A stretch of 64,000 nt of DNA from Yponomeuta sedellus (GCA_934045075.1 OW203721.1:1610478-1674477), one strand, 5' to 3'. Shown: positions 1 to 11,165, counted from the first letter of the stretch. The notes: a model not told the origin generated them from the sequence alone. Numbers and translations: made by a program.

Positions 1-243
1 TAATTTTTTTACTGCCAGCACACTTTTTTCGGTGGCAGCCATCGTAGGACGACCACTCCTTTGTTCATCCCCCAAAGTAAGACAACCGCGTTTGAACTCG
101 CTATACCAGCGGTAGATAGTTGCTTTTGAAGGTCCTTCATCCATAAAAGCAATTCGAAGTCGATCAAATGACTCATCAGGTTTTAAGCCACATTTGAAAT
201 CGTAAAAAATCATAGCACGAAAATGTTCTCGATGCAGATCCAT
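1..243 (-). CDS. Mariner-like transposase, N-terminal part, cut by the window edge
   Basis: Reading the minus strand from the ATG at 243 to position 1 gives 81 uninterrupted codons beginning MDLHREHFRAMIFYDFKCGL. This is the paired helix-turn-helix DNA-binding region of a mariner-family transposase. Recognisable landmarks are the FRAMIFYDF start, the ATIYRWYSEF recognition-helix segment around residues 46-55 and the DEQRSGRP linker. The catalytic D,D34D half would lie beyond the window. The frame is open as far as visible, so I cannot say whether the element is intact. It differs from the second mariner in this window (52-53 kb), so it belongs to another lineage. I could not define its terminal inverted repeat in the flank at 244-440. 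Confidence 0.8.
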   Translation of the reverse strand, partial: MDLHREHFRAMIFYDFKCGLKPDESFDRLRIAFMDEGPSKATIYRWYSEFKRGCLTLGDEQRSGRPTMAATEKSVLAVKKL

Positions 244-544
244 TTTTTAATGAGTCAAGAAAATTGGAATTTGCTCCCAAAAAAATGCGGAGGGAAATTT
301 GAAAATCGATCAGTAGTATTTTAACCTTTAAATAATCGACGTTTTCAAAACAATTACAAGTGGCCAGTGTCTTATACATAAAAACTTTTTTTCGAAAAAC
401 TTTCTGAGTGGCCTGGTACGTAAGATTTTTACCATAAAATGTTACCGTTACTTTTTATTGCAAATAAAATAAGCTGCAGGTCGCTGTCCCACGAAAATAG
501 GCCCAGAAGGCTGGCGACGTTCCTGTTTGGATGGCCAGGTTTTG

Positions 545-745
545 ATGATATCAAACCTTTGCATGTCCCCTTCCAGCCTCGCGGGTCTTTTCCAGCATCG
601 CAGGAAGGTTAGGCCATACTCCACCGCCAAGGCCAAGTCCGGGTTGGTGGAAGATTGTATTGCAGCATCGTGCCGACCAAAAGGCCTCTGATGGCTTAAC
701 GACTGCCATTACATGACAGCCAGCACCAGCCTGGCCAGGGTTATC
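545..745 (-). repeat. 5S-rRNA-derived SINE, 3' fragment
   Basis: A diverged copy of the family best seen at 28280-28650. It keeps the segments 'gcaggaaggttaggccat', 'gtccgggttggtgga' and 'ggcttaacgactgccatta' in the same order and spacing. The 5S-like head is missing. Confidence 0.65.
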
Positions 746-1096
746 CTCTGGCAAATAGGTACTTTCGCTAACTGAACAGTACCTACTTGCGCCGCTTGAG
801 GCATTCAGGCGGGCGGGCCAGTTGAATCTTCCCACAGAACACAATCACAAGTCTCTTCCATTCCACTCTCACCTTTCATAGGTCCCATATTTCCCGAAGG
901 AAGCACGTGTCAGTGTGTCAGACAGAGCAGGTAGTGTCCCTTCCATGTTTCCAAGGGATCATGTATTATTTATTGTATCTACAAATAAATTAGATAAATG
1001 GAGGAAATTCTTACAAAGAAACTCCACTAAGTATTATTAATTATTATTTACAAAACACGTTTTAACTTAATTAGGAGATTACACCTACACTCTTTT

Positions 1097-1262
1097 TAAT
1101 GCACTAACCCGTGCTAAGGACAATTTATAAACCTGTTTAGATGCTAAAAATTCCACCCATGCCTGGATTCGAACCCGCGACCTCTGGCTATCCGTGCCGG
1201 AGGTCGCGGGTTCAAATCCCGGCATGGGTGGAATTTTTAGCCTCTAAATAGGTTTTTAATTA
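1097..1262. repeat. tRNA-armed foldback element, collapsed copy
   Basis: Near-palindrome. The left arm runs from 'gcactaacccgtgctaagg' through 'ggattcgaacccgcgacct', and the right arm returns through 'ggtcgcgggttcaaatccc' to 'ggtttttaa'. Each arm contains the B-box-like GGTTCGAATCC motif of a tRNA-type pol III promoter. The arms meet with almost no centre, as if the spacer had been deleted. Same family as 18078-18428 and 35705-35895. Confidence 0.7.
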
Positions 1263-2070
1263 GGAGAATTTTGAACTTAGAGTCACCATGCCCGTTAAGA
1301 ATACTTATTTACCAGAAATCTTTGTAGAGGCGGGCGCAGCGTAGGTGCCAGCCGCCCGGGGGCAGAAAGAAAATTGGCCGCCCTCTTATTACTCCAGACA
1401 AAATAAACCTTCTAGTTTGCATTAATTACCTACCCACCAGCTGGATTTTTGTGTAGGTCTTAAAAAGGTCACTATCCCGCGTCTGCGTTGTTTCTTGTCC
1501 GAGGTCAACAGTTTCGTTTTTTGCCTGTATCTCTGAAACGATGAGAGGTAGCGGAAAAATTTATCCAAAAACGTTTGTGATCATAAAGTTCTATACTATA
1601 TGTAAATTAATAACTTACCTTCCTGAAATTGTTCGTTCAGATTTATTTTTATTTCAACAGTTAAGTATAGGCTTAAAGTACTTACATAAATAAACATCTT
1701 AAATTACCTAATTAGTTAATATTTCAGGAACAATATTATTTTTCAACAAATTTCGGTACGTAACAAAACATGAAAACTTGAAGTAGAAAATACAACGTGG
1801 TGCTATGAGTATTATACTACACGATCAATTTAATGTAAAAAAAGGCAAATGAGGCTCCTTAAATTAAATTTTCTTAGAATTAGAATTGACAAAGCATTGA
1901 AGGCATTACTCGCGTATTTCCTTAAAGTGTATTCTTATTTGAAAGTGTTACCTACTAACTGCATGCTCATTTCTATAGTGCGACAAAAATATGAAAAAGT
2001 ACTTGAAATATTAAAGCTTCTGTCGAGATTTGCGCTTACCAACACATTCAGGGATTAATTTTTATATTAT
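1263..2070. other. AT-rich intergenic stretch, no gene seen
   Basis: Apart from a short GC-rich repeat-like patch at about 1325-1385, I see no splice-flanked coding segment, RNA gene or element ends here. The one longer + frame (1849-2058) has no coding character and runs into a repeat. Confidence 0.5.
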
Positions 2071-2226
2071 AGACTAGCTGACCCAGCGAACTTCGTACCG
2101 CATAACAGTCGATTCTTTTTTTTTCTCCGTAAGAACCATCCTCGTACTTCAAAAAATATTATAAAAAAAGAATTAGCGAAATCGGTTCAGCTGCTCTTGA
2201 GATTTGCGCTTACCAACACAAGATTA
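2071..2226 (+). repeat. Interspersed repeat, 'agctgacccagcgaac' family
   Basis: Begins 'ctagctgacccagcgaac' and continues through 'cgaaatcggttcagctgc' and 'agatttgcgcttaccaac'. Further copies lie at 12299-12472, 16211-16395, 46808-47004 (inverted) and 48520-48670. The shared ends and lack of any frame suggest a non-autonomous retroposon. I cannot assign the class. Confidence 0.7.
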
Positions 2227-2504
2227 TGAGATTTTGCTGCCCGCCTAAAAGTGCCGCCCGGGGCGGACCGCCGTCCCGCCCCCACTTCGCTATTACCTTT
2301 GTCTTTGTCTACTAGATACCTTTGTCTTTGTCTAATAAGTGTTTTTGCACAGATTCTTGCTTCGGGGGTAACTCATAAAATATTTTGAGGAATGTTATTG
2401 TAGAACCTTAGCGATCTATAAAGGTTTTGTAAGTATATTAATTTAATCGCGGAAACATCTATTTATCTCTAGTCCTAGTATTAACATTGTTATCATCATC
2501 ATGA

Positions 2505-2675
2505 ACCCATTGTGTCCCCACCGAGGGGCACGGGCTCTTCCCTGAGGAAGGTGAATAGGCCATACTCCACCACGGCGGCCAAGTCCGGTTTGGTGAAGGC
2601 TTGCAAGACAAGTGGCTGGTCTTACTGTCGTAAGTTTTCGAGCCGCTCTAAGGCCTCTGACTTGGCTTAACGACA
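2505..2675 (-). repeat. 5S-rRNA-derived SINE, 3' fragment
   Basis: Contains 'ggccatactccaccac', 'ggccaagtccgg' and 'aaggcctctgac' in family order. The 5S-like head is absent. Confidence 0.6.
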
Positions 2676-3420
2676 TTAACATTATGATGTCTATCAATGG
2701 TTTCGGAATAATTATAGAAAGAATTTAGTTAGGCACATATATCACCTAAAATAATTAACTGTTTTTTCTTAACTTGAGTTAGGTGCGTAATAGCTTTAGA
2801 AAACTCTCTAAATAGCTTTGGTAATTAAGGTAGGGGGGTAATAAAGAGAGTGTGTTTCTGAAAAGAACGCTTTCACTTTTTTCACAGTCATGTTTTAATA
2901 AATGTTTTGAGTAACTTTTATCAGTATCAGCTTGTAACGGTGCAAACCTCTTCACACCATTTTTATTTCTTTTTCCATCTATCATTTTCAAATATTTAAA
3001 TTATGTACGTCACACATTCTTCGATTTCGCTCATTTTTCATCACTACTACTTTACCCTTTGACCAGATCTGACTTTTTACCTGCTTCTCCGTTTTTATCC
3101 AGTTTTCTGTTTTAAAGTTACTATAAATCTACAAATAAAATCACACCTGAAGTTGTTCCAGAGTTTATTTATTAATTATTAAAGTTATAAAACGTTACAA
3201 GCTCAATACAATGTGTAACACAATATCTTACTTCGGTAGGTATTGACAGGGTAAGTAAGTCGTCGGCCAGCCAGCACTCTGCATATACTTGCTTGTTTGC
3301 TATGGTTCTGATAATCTTTGTTGTGCTTTATTATACCTACCTATTGTTATTTGAATAGTTCATAAATGATTAACGAATCCTTTTCGAATCGATATGTATG
3401 TAGGTGCATTGAAAATTCAA
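2676..3420. other. Intergenic, nothing recognised
   Basis: AT-rich sequence without splice-flanked coding segments or element ends that I can support. Confidence 0.4.
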
Positions 3421-3424
3421 TGGT

Positions 3425-3560
3425 ACGTGCAGAAGCGCTCGTGGCCTGGTCGAATCGCGTGGTTGCAATCAATCACTTGAGTTAAGCAACAGGTGCAGAA
3501 TGGGTGACCGTCCCCGTGACTACTGCTATTGGCATTTGTTCCGAGCGCTTCCGTGCTTCT
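3425..3560 (+). repeat. 5S-rRNA-derived SINE, head region
   Basis: Contains 'gagttaagcaacaggtgc' followed by 'gaatgggtgaccgtcc'. These match the internal control region of 5S rRNA genes (the TTAAGCA... box and the GGATGGGTGACCG box) in the right order. Only the first third of the SINE is present. Confidence 0.7.
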
Positions 3561-3856
3561 TCATTGTGAATGCAAAATTCGTCCAATAAATTAAAATGTG
3601 TAAACATTGCTCTCTTTTGTAGCCAATTTTTCATCCATCGCTTTTTTTTAAGCGTTTTTTATGGATAGGGCTATAAGTATTGCCACACAAGTTCTAATTT
3701 TCCTCTGTCTAGAGTCCATCACGTATGCTTCATACAAAAACGCTTGAATACTGACGCGATCCGTATCTTTGGTGGAGGGTGTGCTAAGATCCGGCTCAAG
3801 ATACCTACTTGATTAAATATTGACGTGTAGCTAGATATCTTCTGACATTAAGGCCC

Positions 3857-3968
3857 GTCACTGTCTTCCTCTAACATGGTAGCCCTGACATGGCTTAACC
3901 ACTGCCATTACAATGACAGCCGGCACCAACGGCGTAACGTGCCGTGCGAAGCACGGAAGCACGTGTGT
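3857..3968 (-). repeat. 5S-rRNA-derived SINE, middle fragment
   Basis: Carries 'catggcttaaccactgcc', 'gacagccggcaccaacgg' and 'gcgaagcacggaagca', the central part of the family. Adjacent bases do not continue it. Confidence 0.6.
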
Positions 3969-4034
3969 TTCATTTATATATAACATAAACATAAAACTTG
4001 ATAATAACACATAATAAGCAGGTAGGCAAAGCTG

Positions 4035-4290
4035 CTGCAGGCTGGTTCTTTGTGGTGACGGCCAAGAGAATAGCACCAACCCAATTCTTCCCGCGGGTAT
4101 CGTAAAAGGCGACTAAGGGACCAAACCGAGGGGTGGGCAGCAGCGCCCCCTGCATTACAATTCCACCGAACTGCGATCCCCAGCCCACATGCCCAGCGTG
4201 GGGATTATGGGCATTACCCCCTATGATAGCACATCGTGGCGCTCTTTAGGGGAGCGCTATGTCCAGCAGTGGACCAGTATAGCCTGACGA
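4035..4290 (-). repeat. LINE-derived repeat
   Basis: Contains 'ttcccgcgggtatcgtaaaa', 'cccacatgcccagcgtgggg' and, at the right end, 'gtccagcagtggaccagtat'. The last two motifs recur inverted at 16050-16170. The 'tccagcagtgga' block also recurs at 30095-30150 and 46570-46640. I read it as the decayed 3' part of a common lepidopteran LINE. No frame survives. Confidence 0.45.
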
Positions 4291-4926
4291 CGAAACAGGT
4301 AAAGGACGATTTATGTATTCTGTTCTGGTTGAAATGTAAAGTACCTATCTACCTAGCAATGGAAAAAAGTTAAGGAAATCTCAAAAATGGGTGACGTAAT
4401 TGTCAACTTTGTAAATGATAGACAGAATCAAAGAAATATAAAAAAAATTGTGTAAAGAGGTTTGCACCGTTACAAGTTAATGCTTTGCGTAGGGTTAAAG
4501 TAACATTAACTCCAAAGTTCAAGCATCCGACTAGTAAAGTTGTCTGATGTGGGATCCAAAAATTGCACTCCCGCGGCACTCACTTCCCCAGTGACGGATC
4601 ATCAAAAGTCAAGGGTAGGTAGGTACCTCTAATTGACATAAAGCTTTCAAAACATGAAAATCGTTTAATTAGTTCATCAAAATTTCCCAAAATACCATGT
4701 TTAAACCAAACTATAATTAAAAATTGCCTCAAGCATACATAGGTACTTTATGTAGCTAAAAATCTACCTATTAAAATGTCAATTAGTATTTAGAGGGCGA
4801 TCGTGTATGGTGTTCAATACACGAGTAATGTTATAGTTATAAGGTATACTTGTGTGTTGGACACCAAACACGGTAACGTCAAAACTGTTAATTAAGTACC
4901 TACATGTTTTGAAATGTAGTGAGGTA

Positions 4927-5058
4927 TTAACATTAACATTTACGTACAGGCACATGTAAACATCCAAGACCTGGGGTTTTTTTTCCCCAGCCGCGGGTTC
5001 GAACCCGGGATCTCTTGCATGGTAGGCAGACGCGCTACCGCTGCGCCACAGAGGTGGC
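4927..5058 (-). repeat. tRNA-derived SINE, family B
   Basis: On the minus strand it reads 'gcgcagcggtagcgcgtctg' (A-box region), then 'cgggttcgaacccgcgg' (B-box region), then 'ccccaggtcttggatgttta'. Better copies lie at 24270-24485 and 48027-48215. It is tRNA-like by promoter motifs only and is not a functional tRNA. Confidence 0.7.
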
Positions 5059-5063
5059 TTTTT

Positions 5064-5880
5064 TATGAAATGAAATGGTTTTATTCAAAGTAGCGCAGAA
5101 ACTGCGGCTTAATGAACGTTACAAGTAAAACTAGGTCAAGTTTAACTTATAATTTTTCTTTTCGGATAGCTACTTTATCAGTTTCTGCTTGTTTAAATTA
5201 CGTTACTGTAACTGACAATACTAAAATGATTCGTTTTTGACGTTCATTAAGCCATAATGCATTGTACTTCATGGTAAAAAATAATTTGAGTTTGACTCAG
5301 TAGGCAGGCTGTTAAAAATGTAAAATCATCATCATCATTTATTGCAAGTTGCAACCATAACTTTAGGTATACAAAGTCCTAAGGTCGTTACAAATCCTGA
5401 TAGTTCTTAAGGAGGGGATCAGAAAAATCTCATTTAGGTCAGGGATCAAATAAAAGTTTCACGTAGGTAGATATGTACCTACCAATCTAAATAGAGACAG
5501 AATGTAATACATGAGAATCTCACGTCATAATGTATGTTATCGAACTCCGCCGAAAATCCTTCACCGATTTTTATAATTTTCTTTGCGTAGGTATATGGAA
5601 TATGGAAAAACCACGATTGCTGGGTCATCTAGCAATAAAATAAAAGTGGCCAAAACGAATTATTATGGTATAGTGGTATACTGCAGTCCTTTTCATCATC
5701 CACAAAATAAAATTGTAGAAGGATGTAAAAAAACCTCTCGAGAGATTTCGCACAACTATCAGGAAATTAAGGGAAAAATACCTGGGTAACAAACGGTATG
5801 GACAATTGGGCATAGCGATAAACGGCCTTAACACGCCGATAGGGAAATTGCGTCGCGAGGGCGCGGTGGTAGGGCTGCAG
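5064..5880. other. Intergenic; one small repeat
   Basis: The segment 5088-5140 ('aaatggttttattcaaagta' onward) recurs at 46365-46430, so it is repetitive. Otherwise nothing is recognisable. Confidence 0.4.
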
Positions 5881-5959
5881 TTTCTCACGGGGCGCACCTG
5901 GAGCTCCGGGGCTCCGCCGTGGGGCCGCCGCCGCCGCCCGCCGAAGGAGAAACACATAG
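5881..5959 (+). CDS. Possible internal exon of an unidentified gene
   Basis: A GC-rich 79-base island in AT-rich surroundings, bounded by an acceptor (ggctgcag|) and a strong donor (|gtaggt). With entry phase 1 it reads SHGAHLELRGSAVG, five prolines, then AEGETH, and exits in phase 2. Third codon positions are nearly all G or C. Against it: other frames of the same island are also open on both strands, proline-rich GC islands open frames by chance, and I found no neighbouring exon with matching phase. Its exit phase does not join the + strand terminal exon at 12617. No function can be proposed. Confidence 0.25.
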
Positions 5960-6902
5960 GTAGGTGCTGTTATTATTACCTACCTTGCCTCACGAACGCA
6001 CGCAGTAACTTCTTGCCGTGGCTTTGGCTGATTAAACGTGTTAGAGTTATACCTCAGAACACAAAAAGAAGAGTTATACCTATGTAGGTAAGTACTTATG
6101 GAATTATCATCCTTCGTGTCAGGACAAATTATGCTAAATAGGTAGTATGGTAGGGACACAAAGTATTGCGTATGGAAATATTGTTATAAATTGCTTACAA
6201 TACCTACACAAATTCTTTGGGATTTCACAGACAAATAAATTAATGTTTGTCATCGTTTACAAAAAAACTATTGTTCAACTTTTGAGTAAAGGTTAGGCTA
6301 TCTTGTTTTTCCATTTTTTCATAGGAAAGCATAAAACCCTAGTCCTAATTAGGATGAATATTTTTCTAAATAGGCTAGCGAGTGCGCCGTAGACTGCGAC
6401 GTTGGTACCTATAGCGTTTAATCTGCTCATAACCTATTACGCAAACTCATCTAAAAAATTGCCTATCCTACTTACTTAGGTAGGTATACCTACATTATTT
6501 CCCCTTCTCAGACATAACTGTGAGGTAGGTTACCTATGTTACCCAACCAGTAGGCAAATCAAAACTAGGATCTCGTTCTGAAGAGCCACCCATTAAACAG
6601 ATTCTAAGTCAGCGTCCCCCTTTAGCTAGCCGTGGAAAAATAATAATAAAATAATTCGCTAACGCTTCCCTCGCGACAATTTCAATAGCGGCGACTTGTG
6701 TAAATGTTTTATTTGTACAGTACAGTTGTACCGTAAGAGTGGATTATTGTTATTAAGGTGACGTCAGGGCGGAGGGCTCTCGCAGGTGTGGTGCGACCCT
6801 GGGAACGGGCCACCCCTCGGTTTGGCGAGGAATGCCTGTGCGGAGGGATGACGCAGGGGCCCTTACCCTAATCGCGCGACTCAGCTCGGTCACTTGACTT
6901 TT
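5960..6902. other. Intergenic, rich in short 'taggtaggta' stretches
   Basis: Repeated 'ctacctacc/ggtaggtagg' tracts (for example near 6478-6540) are typical low-complexity sequence of lepidopteran genomes. No gene seen. Confidence 0.4.
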
Positions 6903-7225
6903 AGCGACACCGTCGTTTATTACTTAGTCTGTGGTGAACCAAGTCCGAGTTGGTGGAGGATTGTAAGACAGTGGCGGGCCTTACTGTCAGAAGTTATCAA
7001 GCCGCCCATAAGGCCTCTGACATGGCTTAACGAAAAGACTGCCATTACATGACAGCCGGTACCAACGGCGTAAGGTGCCTTGGGAAGCACGGAAGCGCTC
7101 GGAAAAAATGCCACTACCGGTAGTCAAGGGACGGCCGCCCATCCTGCACCTGACCGCGCCTGTTGTTTGAACTTAAGTGGTTGATTCCAATCACTCGTTT
7201 CGGCTGGACCACGAGCGCTCCACAC
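6903..7225 (-). repeat. 5S-rRNA-derived SINE, near full length
   Basis: Runs from 'aagtccgagttggtggagga' through 'acatggcttaacga' and 'gacagccggtaccaac' to 'ggaccacgagcgctcc', the reverse complement of the 5S-like head. The 5S box is diverged in this copy. Confidence 0.7.
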
Positions 7226-7369
7226 ACTCAAACTGTATCTGAAGTTTCTAAGGAATGGTGCTTTTAGAGTCAATATTTTTATTCTAGACCGACTGCACTT
7301 GTTATTGCACCCTGTACAATACTAATATTTTGATGTAGTTATTTTTGTCACACCACAACAGAAGTACCC

Positions 7370-7634
7370 TTATCTTCTTCTTGGTCGGTACGCACTCGAC
7401 AGACCGGTCGTGGTCCTAACGAAGAGGTTTTATTGAAGGCTGATGTTACGTGCCTCACGCTGTGCTGGCTTTCCTCTCCGTTAAGTACCGCTCTGGGGCG
7501 TTCAAGCTTTCAGTAGATGTCTGCCCACAGTGGACTTAACTCATAAGCCCACATACATCCACTGCAATGATCAAACATGATCAAACTTTTCTTTGGCAAA
7601 AAAGTTTGATCATGTGTCTCGTTTCCGTCATGAG
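7370..7634. repeat. Repeat remnant with a short hairpin
   Basis: A diverged repeat-like stretch followed by a hairpin at about 7575-7615, whose arms read 'catgatcaaactttt' and its complement around a roughly 10-base loop. No gene. Confidence 0.35.
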
Positions 7635-7734
7635 TTAAAATGGCTCCCAATTCGTCTTCGCCGGAATGCACATATACTTACTATCATTATTATATAAAAT
7701 ACTTAACAATCCCTCATCCCCCGCCTACCTCAGA

Positions 7735-8163
7735 GAAAGATTTCAGTACTTACACTCTGGGGAAAGGCCAATTAGATCTGCCAACTCTCACCTTCTTAAA
7801 ATCCCTGCTCATAATAGTGGCGCTTACGGTGACTCCTTCACAGTCCATTCCACAAAAGATTTACGCTAGTCCCACTGTTGGTACATTTAGGAAGGAAAAT
7901 AACATTGAGCTATATATTTATTTTTAGTTTACGTATAGTTTATTTCTTTCTTTCATAGTTAGGTAGGTTATTCAATATTTATGTAGTATATTTTGTACAC
8001 GTATATAGACCCGCTTTTTACTGCTTCTCCGACTCTCTAAGGTTTGCTGGAAGAAATCTCTTACAGAGATAAGCTCGCCTTTGTACATGTTATTTCTAAT
8101 GTAATGTCCTGTTAAATGTTTCATGTGCAATAAAGTATAGTTAATTAAAGTTGCTCAAAATTG
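7735..8163 (+). repeat. LINE 3' end: degenerate ORF2 C-terminus and 3' UTR
   Basis: Frame 7666-7869 reads LLKIPAHNSGAYGDSFTVHS, which resembles the C-terminal tail of CR1/Jockey-like reverse transcriptase proteins, where a LWNSLP-type motif usually follows. Here the frame breaks. The 3' UTR continues through 'gcttctccgactctctaagg' and 'gataagctcgcctttgtaca' to 'caataaagtatag', a likely polyadenylation signal. The last 75 bases form one arm of the palindrome at 8089-8727. Confidence 0.5.
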
Positions 8164-8165
8164 CT

Positions 8166-8476
8166 CTGAGTGCTTAGTGCGAGTTTGACAGATCCAATCG
8201 AATAACTTTACTACCGCGTTAATCGAGCATTGAGTAGTGAGTATGAGTAAGTTAACCGTTCGAACTGACAAAACGCTGTCACAGTACAACTCGCACTCGC
8301 GTTTAATCGTGTTTTGGCTGGTAAACGTGTTCACTTCTCAACGTAAACCATTACAACTCGCACTCAGCAATTTTAATTTCCATACTTGTCGCTAGGTGGC
8401 GCTTCCTCGATGCCATAGAAATATGAGTTTACGTTAACGCGATCGAGTAGTTAAAAAACTCGCACTAAGCACTCTG
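8166..8476 (+). mobile_element. MITE with 'gagtgcttagtgcgagtt' inverted ends, copy 1
   Basis: The left end reads 'gagtgcttagtgcgagtttg' and the right end is its complement 'aactcgcactaagcactc'. The interior has no open frame. A second copy in reverse orientation lies at 29176-29490, sharing internal blocks such as 'gcgcttcctcgatgccatag'. The target-site duplication is not clear to me. Confidence 0.8.
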
Positions 8477-8572
8477 ATACATGACAGAGAAGGTATTATA
8501 GCTTATTCCCTTGTTCCTAACAACGTCGCAGGTACCTGCTATCACTGACAGGTACAATAGACCCCTTATTCC

Positions 8573-8652
8573 GTACCGACCAACTAAATGGATCAACAAC
8601 CAGTTGATCCATTTAGTTGGTCGGTACGGAATGGATCAACAACTAGTTGATC
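8573..8652. repeat. Inner palindrome
   Basis: The sequence 'accaactaaatggatcaac' pairs with 'gttgatccatttagttggt' a few bases later, and 'ggatcaac' / 'gttgatcc' is repeated once more. The arms are perfect over about 25 bases. Confidence 0.8.
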
Positions 8653-8727
8653 CAATTTTGAGCAACTTTAATTAACTATACTTTATTGCACATGAAACAT
8701 TTAACAGGACATTACATTAGAAATAAC

Positions 8728-10711
8728 ACGGCATCTCAACCCTAATCGTGCACGGATCTCGATATGATTCGGCGTTTCTGCTATAATGGGCTTAGAGCAA
8801 AAACTACGCATGTTTACCAAGAAGACATTTTATTTCTCTATTCACAAATTACACGCAAACCAATTACACAATTAGGTACATAAATTACAATAAACTTAAA
8901 AGTAACACGTATTAAAAATAAATTGTAAGACTTAAAACTTTGGTCAGCACTATACATTATTGATATGCAACCGGAAAACTCTACGAATCAGAGCGAAACC
9001 TCTGAAAAAAATCAATTAAGTAAATTCGGTTGCAAATCAATAACTTCTAAAGATTCATTCACACCAGTATGGTTACCATTGTTTGGATTGGATAAACGCT
9101 AGAAATAGCCCATCGTTTACACTAGTTACAATTATTTAGTAACTTTGTAACTCAACTCTTACGAGCGTTCACTCCCATTCTCTCGCACATAAAACATTTT
9201 CAAGTTGTAAAAGTGTTAGCTCACCACTGACATGTGGTTTTAAACGGCAGAGGAAAGTAAAAATACGGACATCCAACAAATATTTTTTAATATAGTTACT
9301 TGACGTTCACAGCCTATATAAAAATAGTTAGGTACTTCACAGAGAACAGTAAAAGGCCCAGTAGTGGAACGAAGAAATTGCTCGATGAAACAGTAATGAA
9401 ACAAACTTAGAGCAGTGACTGGAAGAGACAGACACCGGCTGATTAATTATGATGATGATAGAGAAATAGGGCCTTGGAAAGTAGGTACATAATAGATAAA
9501 ACATACGTTAATTAATTTTCTAGAACATTTTTGTCAATGCTAAAGAACTGTAGAATGTGCGAGGGAGAGTGGTGCCCTCTACTATACTCCAAAATTATAA
9601 TTAGAAAATATGATTGTACCAATCGACAACAGACCCACCTTTCCATTTTAGTTGCACAGTTGCCCATAATGTAACTGAGTGGATGTGCTGCCGACATTGG
9701 CATCTTAAAATGTTGTTGCTGCGCCTAACAGTAACTAATGATAAATCTTGTAAAATCTATGTACAAAAATAAGACAATTTTGATTGACATTTTTTACACT
9801 TAAAGATTAGGATACGAGCTTTCAATACAAATGGAAAGCCAATTAATGTCATAATGATGTATACTCAATACCAGATAAGAGTTCCCTAGATACAACCAAC
9901 TATTTTTTAACACCTACGATTAACGTCAAGAAGTAGGTAGGTATAAAAATAGGGGGAAAGTACTTCTTTAATTACTTAACGATCTAGAACCAGCAGATAG
10001 CTACGTGACGTCGAATTAGGTAGCATTTTAATTGGACTAAGGCTATAATCTAGAAATATATGCATACATAAACTCACGCCACAGTATCCCAGAGGGATTG
10101 GCAGAGATTACCCTGCACTTGCTACGAAAAACATTAAACTAAATGACATCAAGCATACAGGTTGTCATCACATCATCTGTGAAATTGCGGGTTAAAATTA
10201 GGATTACAAAGGATATCTGGTATGTACCATTATTACGCGTAGCAAGTCCTGTGCGATACCAGTTGTCTAACTGTATAATTAGTATAGAAATTGTAATCGC
10301 TCAGGATTTGTGCGCCTAATAAGGCTTCTCATCAGGTTGCAGTGGTAAGACTGCTTTCACTGCGTCATCCCTCTAGATCGCAAATTGTAAGATTTTTAAT
10401 TAGAATAATAATATCATGATGAACCGGGTATTTCAGATGTGAGTACCTATAAGTTGCGCAACGTACCTACATATCCTAGGCGAAGTAAAAACTGTTTTTT
10501 TTTTACATAAAATTGTTCTAGACTTCACTATGACTTCAACTTAATACACTGCTTTTGATTAATAAAATATTTTTTCCTGTTTTTGGTTCCTGAAAAATCT
10601 CTTCACAATTATTCGACTGATGGTGTTTATCAAGTAGTACTTAAAAAAGAAAAAACAATTAAACCAAAATAGGACTTAATCCCCCCCCTAACCTAACCAA
10701 AATAAGACTTA
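8728..10711. other. Intergenic, 2 kb without a recognised feature
   Basis: Uniformly AT-rich. The longest frame (9512-9703, minus) has no coding bias and no splice sites that would make it an exon. Confidence 0.4.
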
Positions 10712-11165
10712 GTCCGAAGCGCTCGTGGCCAAGGCGAACCGAGTGATTCGAGATTCGAGAGTTGGCGCGGTCAGATACAGGATGGGTGACCGTCCCGTGA
10801 CTACCGCTAGTGGCATTTTTCCGAGGACTTCCGTGCTTCGCGAGGCACGTTAAGCCGTTCGTGCCGGCTGTCATATAATGGCAGTCGTTAAGCCATGTCA
10901 CAGGCCTTATGGGCGACTTGTTAACTTTTGACAGTAAGGCCCGCCACTGTCTTACAATCCTTTTTTTTTTTTTTTTTTCACCCAGGAGAAACCCCAATTA
11001 CGGGTACCACCGGCTCGGGGGAGCAGTAAGGCCTGCCACTGCCTTACAATCCTCCACCAACCCGGACTTTGCCCCCGTGGTGGAGTATGGCCTAACCTTC
11101 CTGCGATGCAGGAAGAGAACCGTGCCCCAGCAGTGGGGACATACAAGGGTTGATAACGGGGACTT
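10712..11165 (+). repeat. 5S-rRNA-derived SINE interrupted by a poly(T) insertion
   Basis: The head reads 'gaagcgctcgtggccaagg', then 'caggatgggtgaccgtcc', the conserved 5S box. The body continues to about 10960 and is broken by a run of about 18 T plus roughly 45 bases. It then resumes after repeating 'cagtaaggc' and 'cttacaatcc', and ends 'gggacatacaagggttgata'. The inserted piece looks like a minus-strand poly(A)-tailed retroposon. Confidence 0.75.

Larger units (their letters stand above)
8089..8727. repeat. Large foldback with perfect 75-bp arms around a MITE
   Basis: Bases 8089-8163 are the exact reverse complement of 8653-8727 (75 of 75 by eye). The arms are the LINE tail sequence. 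Between them lie a TIR element (8166-8476) and a second palindrome (about 8573-8652). Confidence 0.85.
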
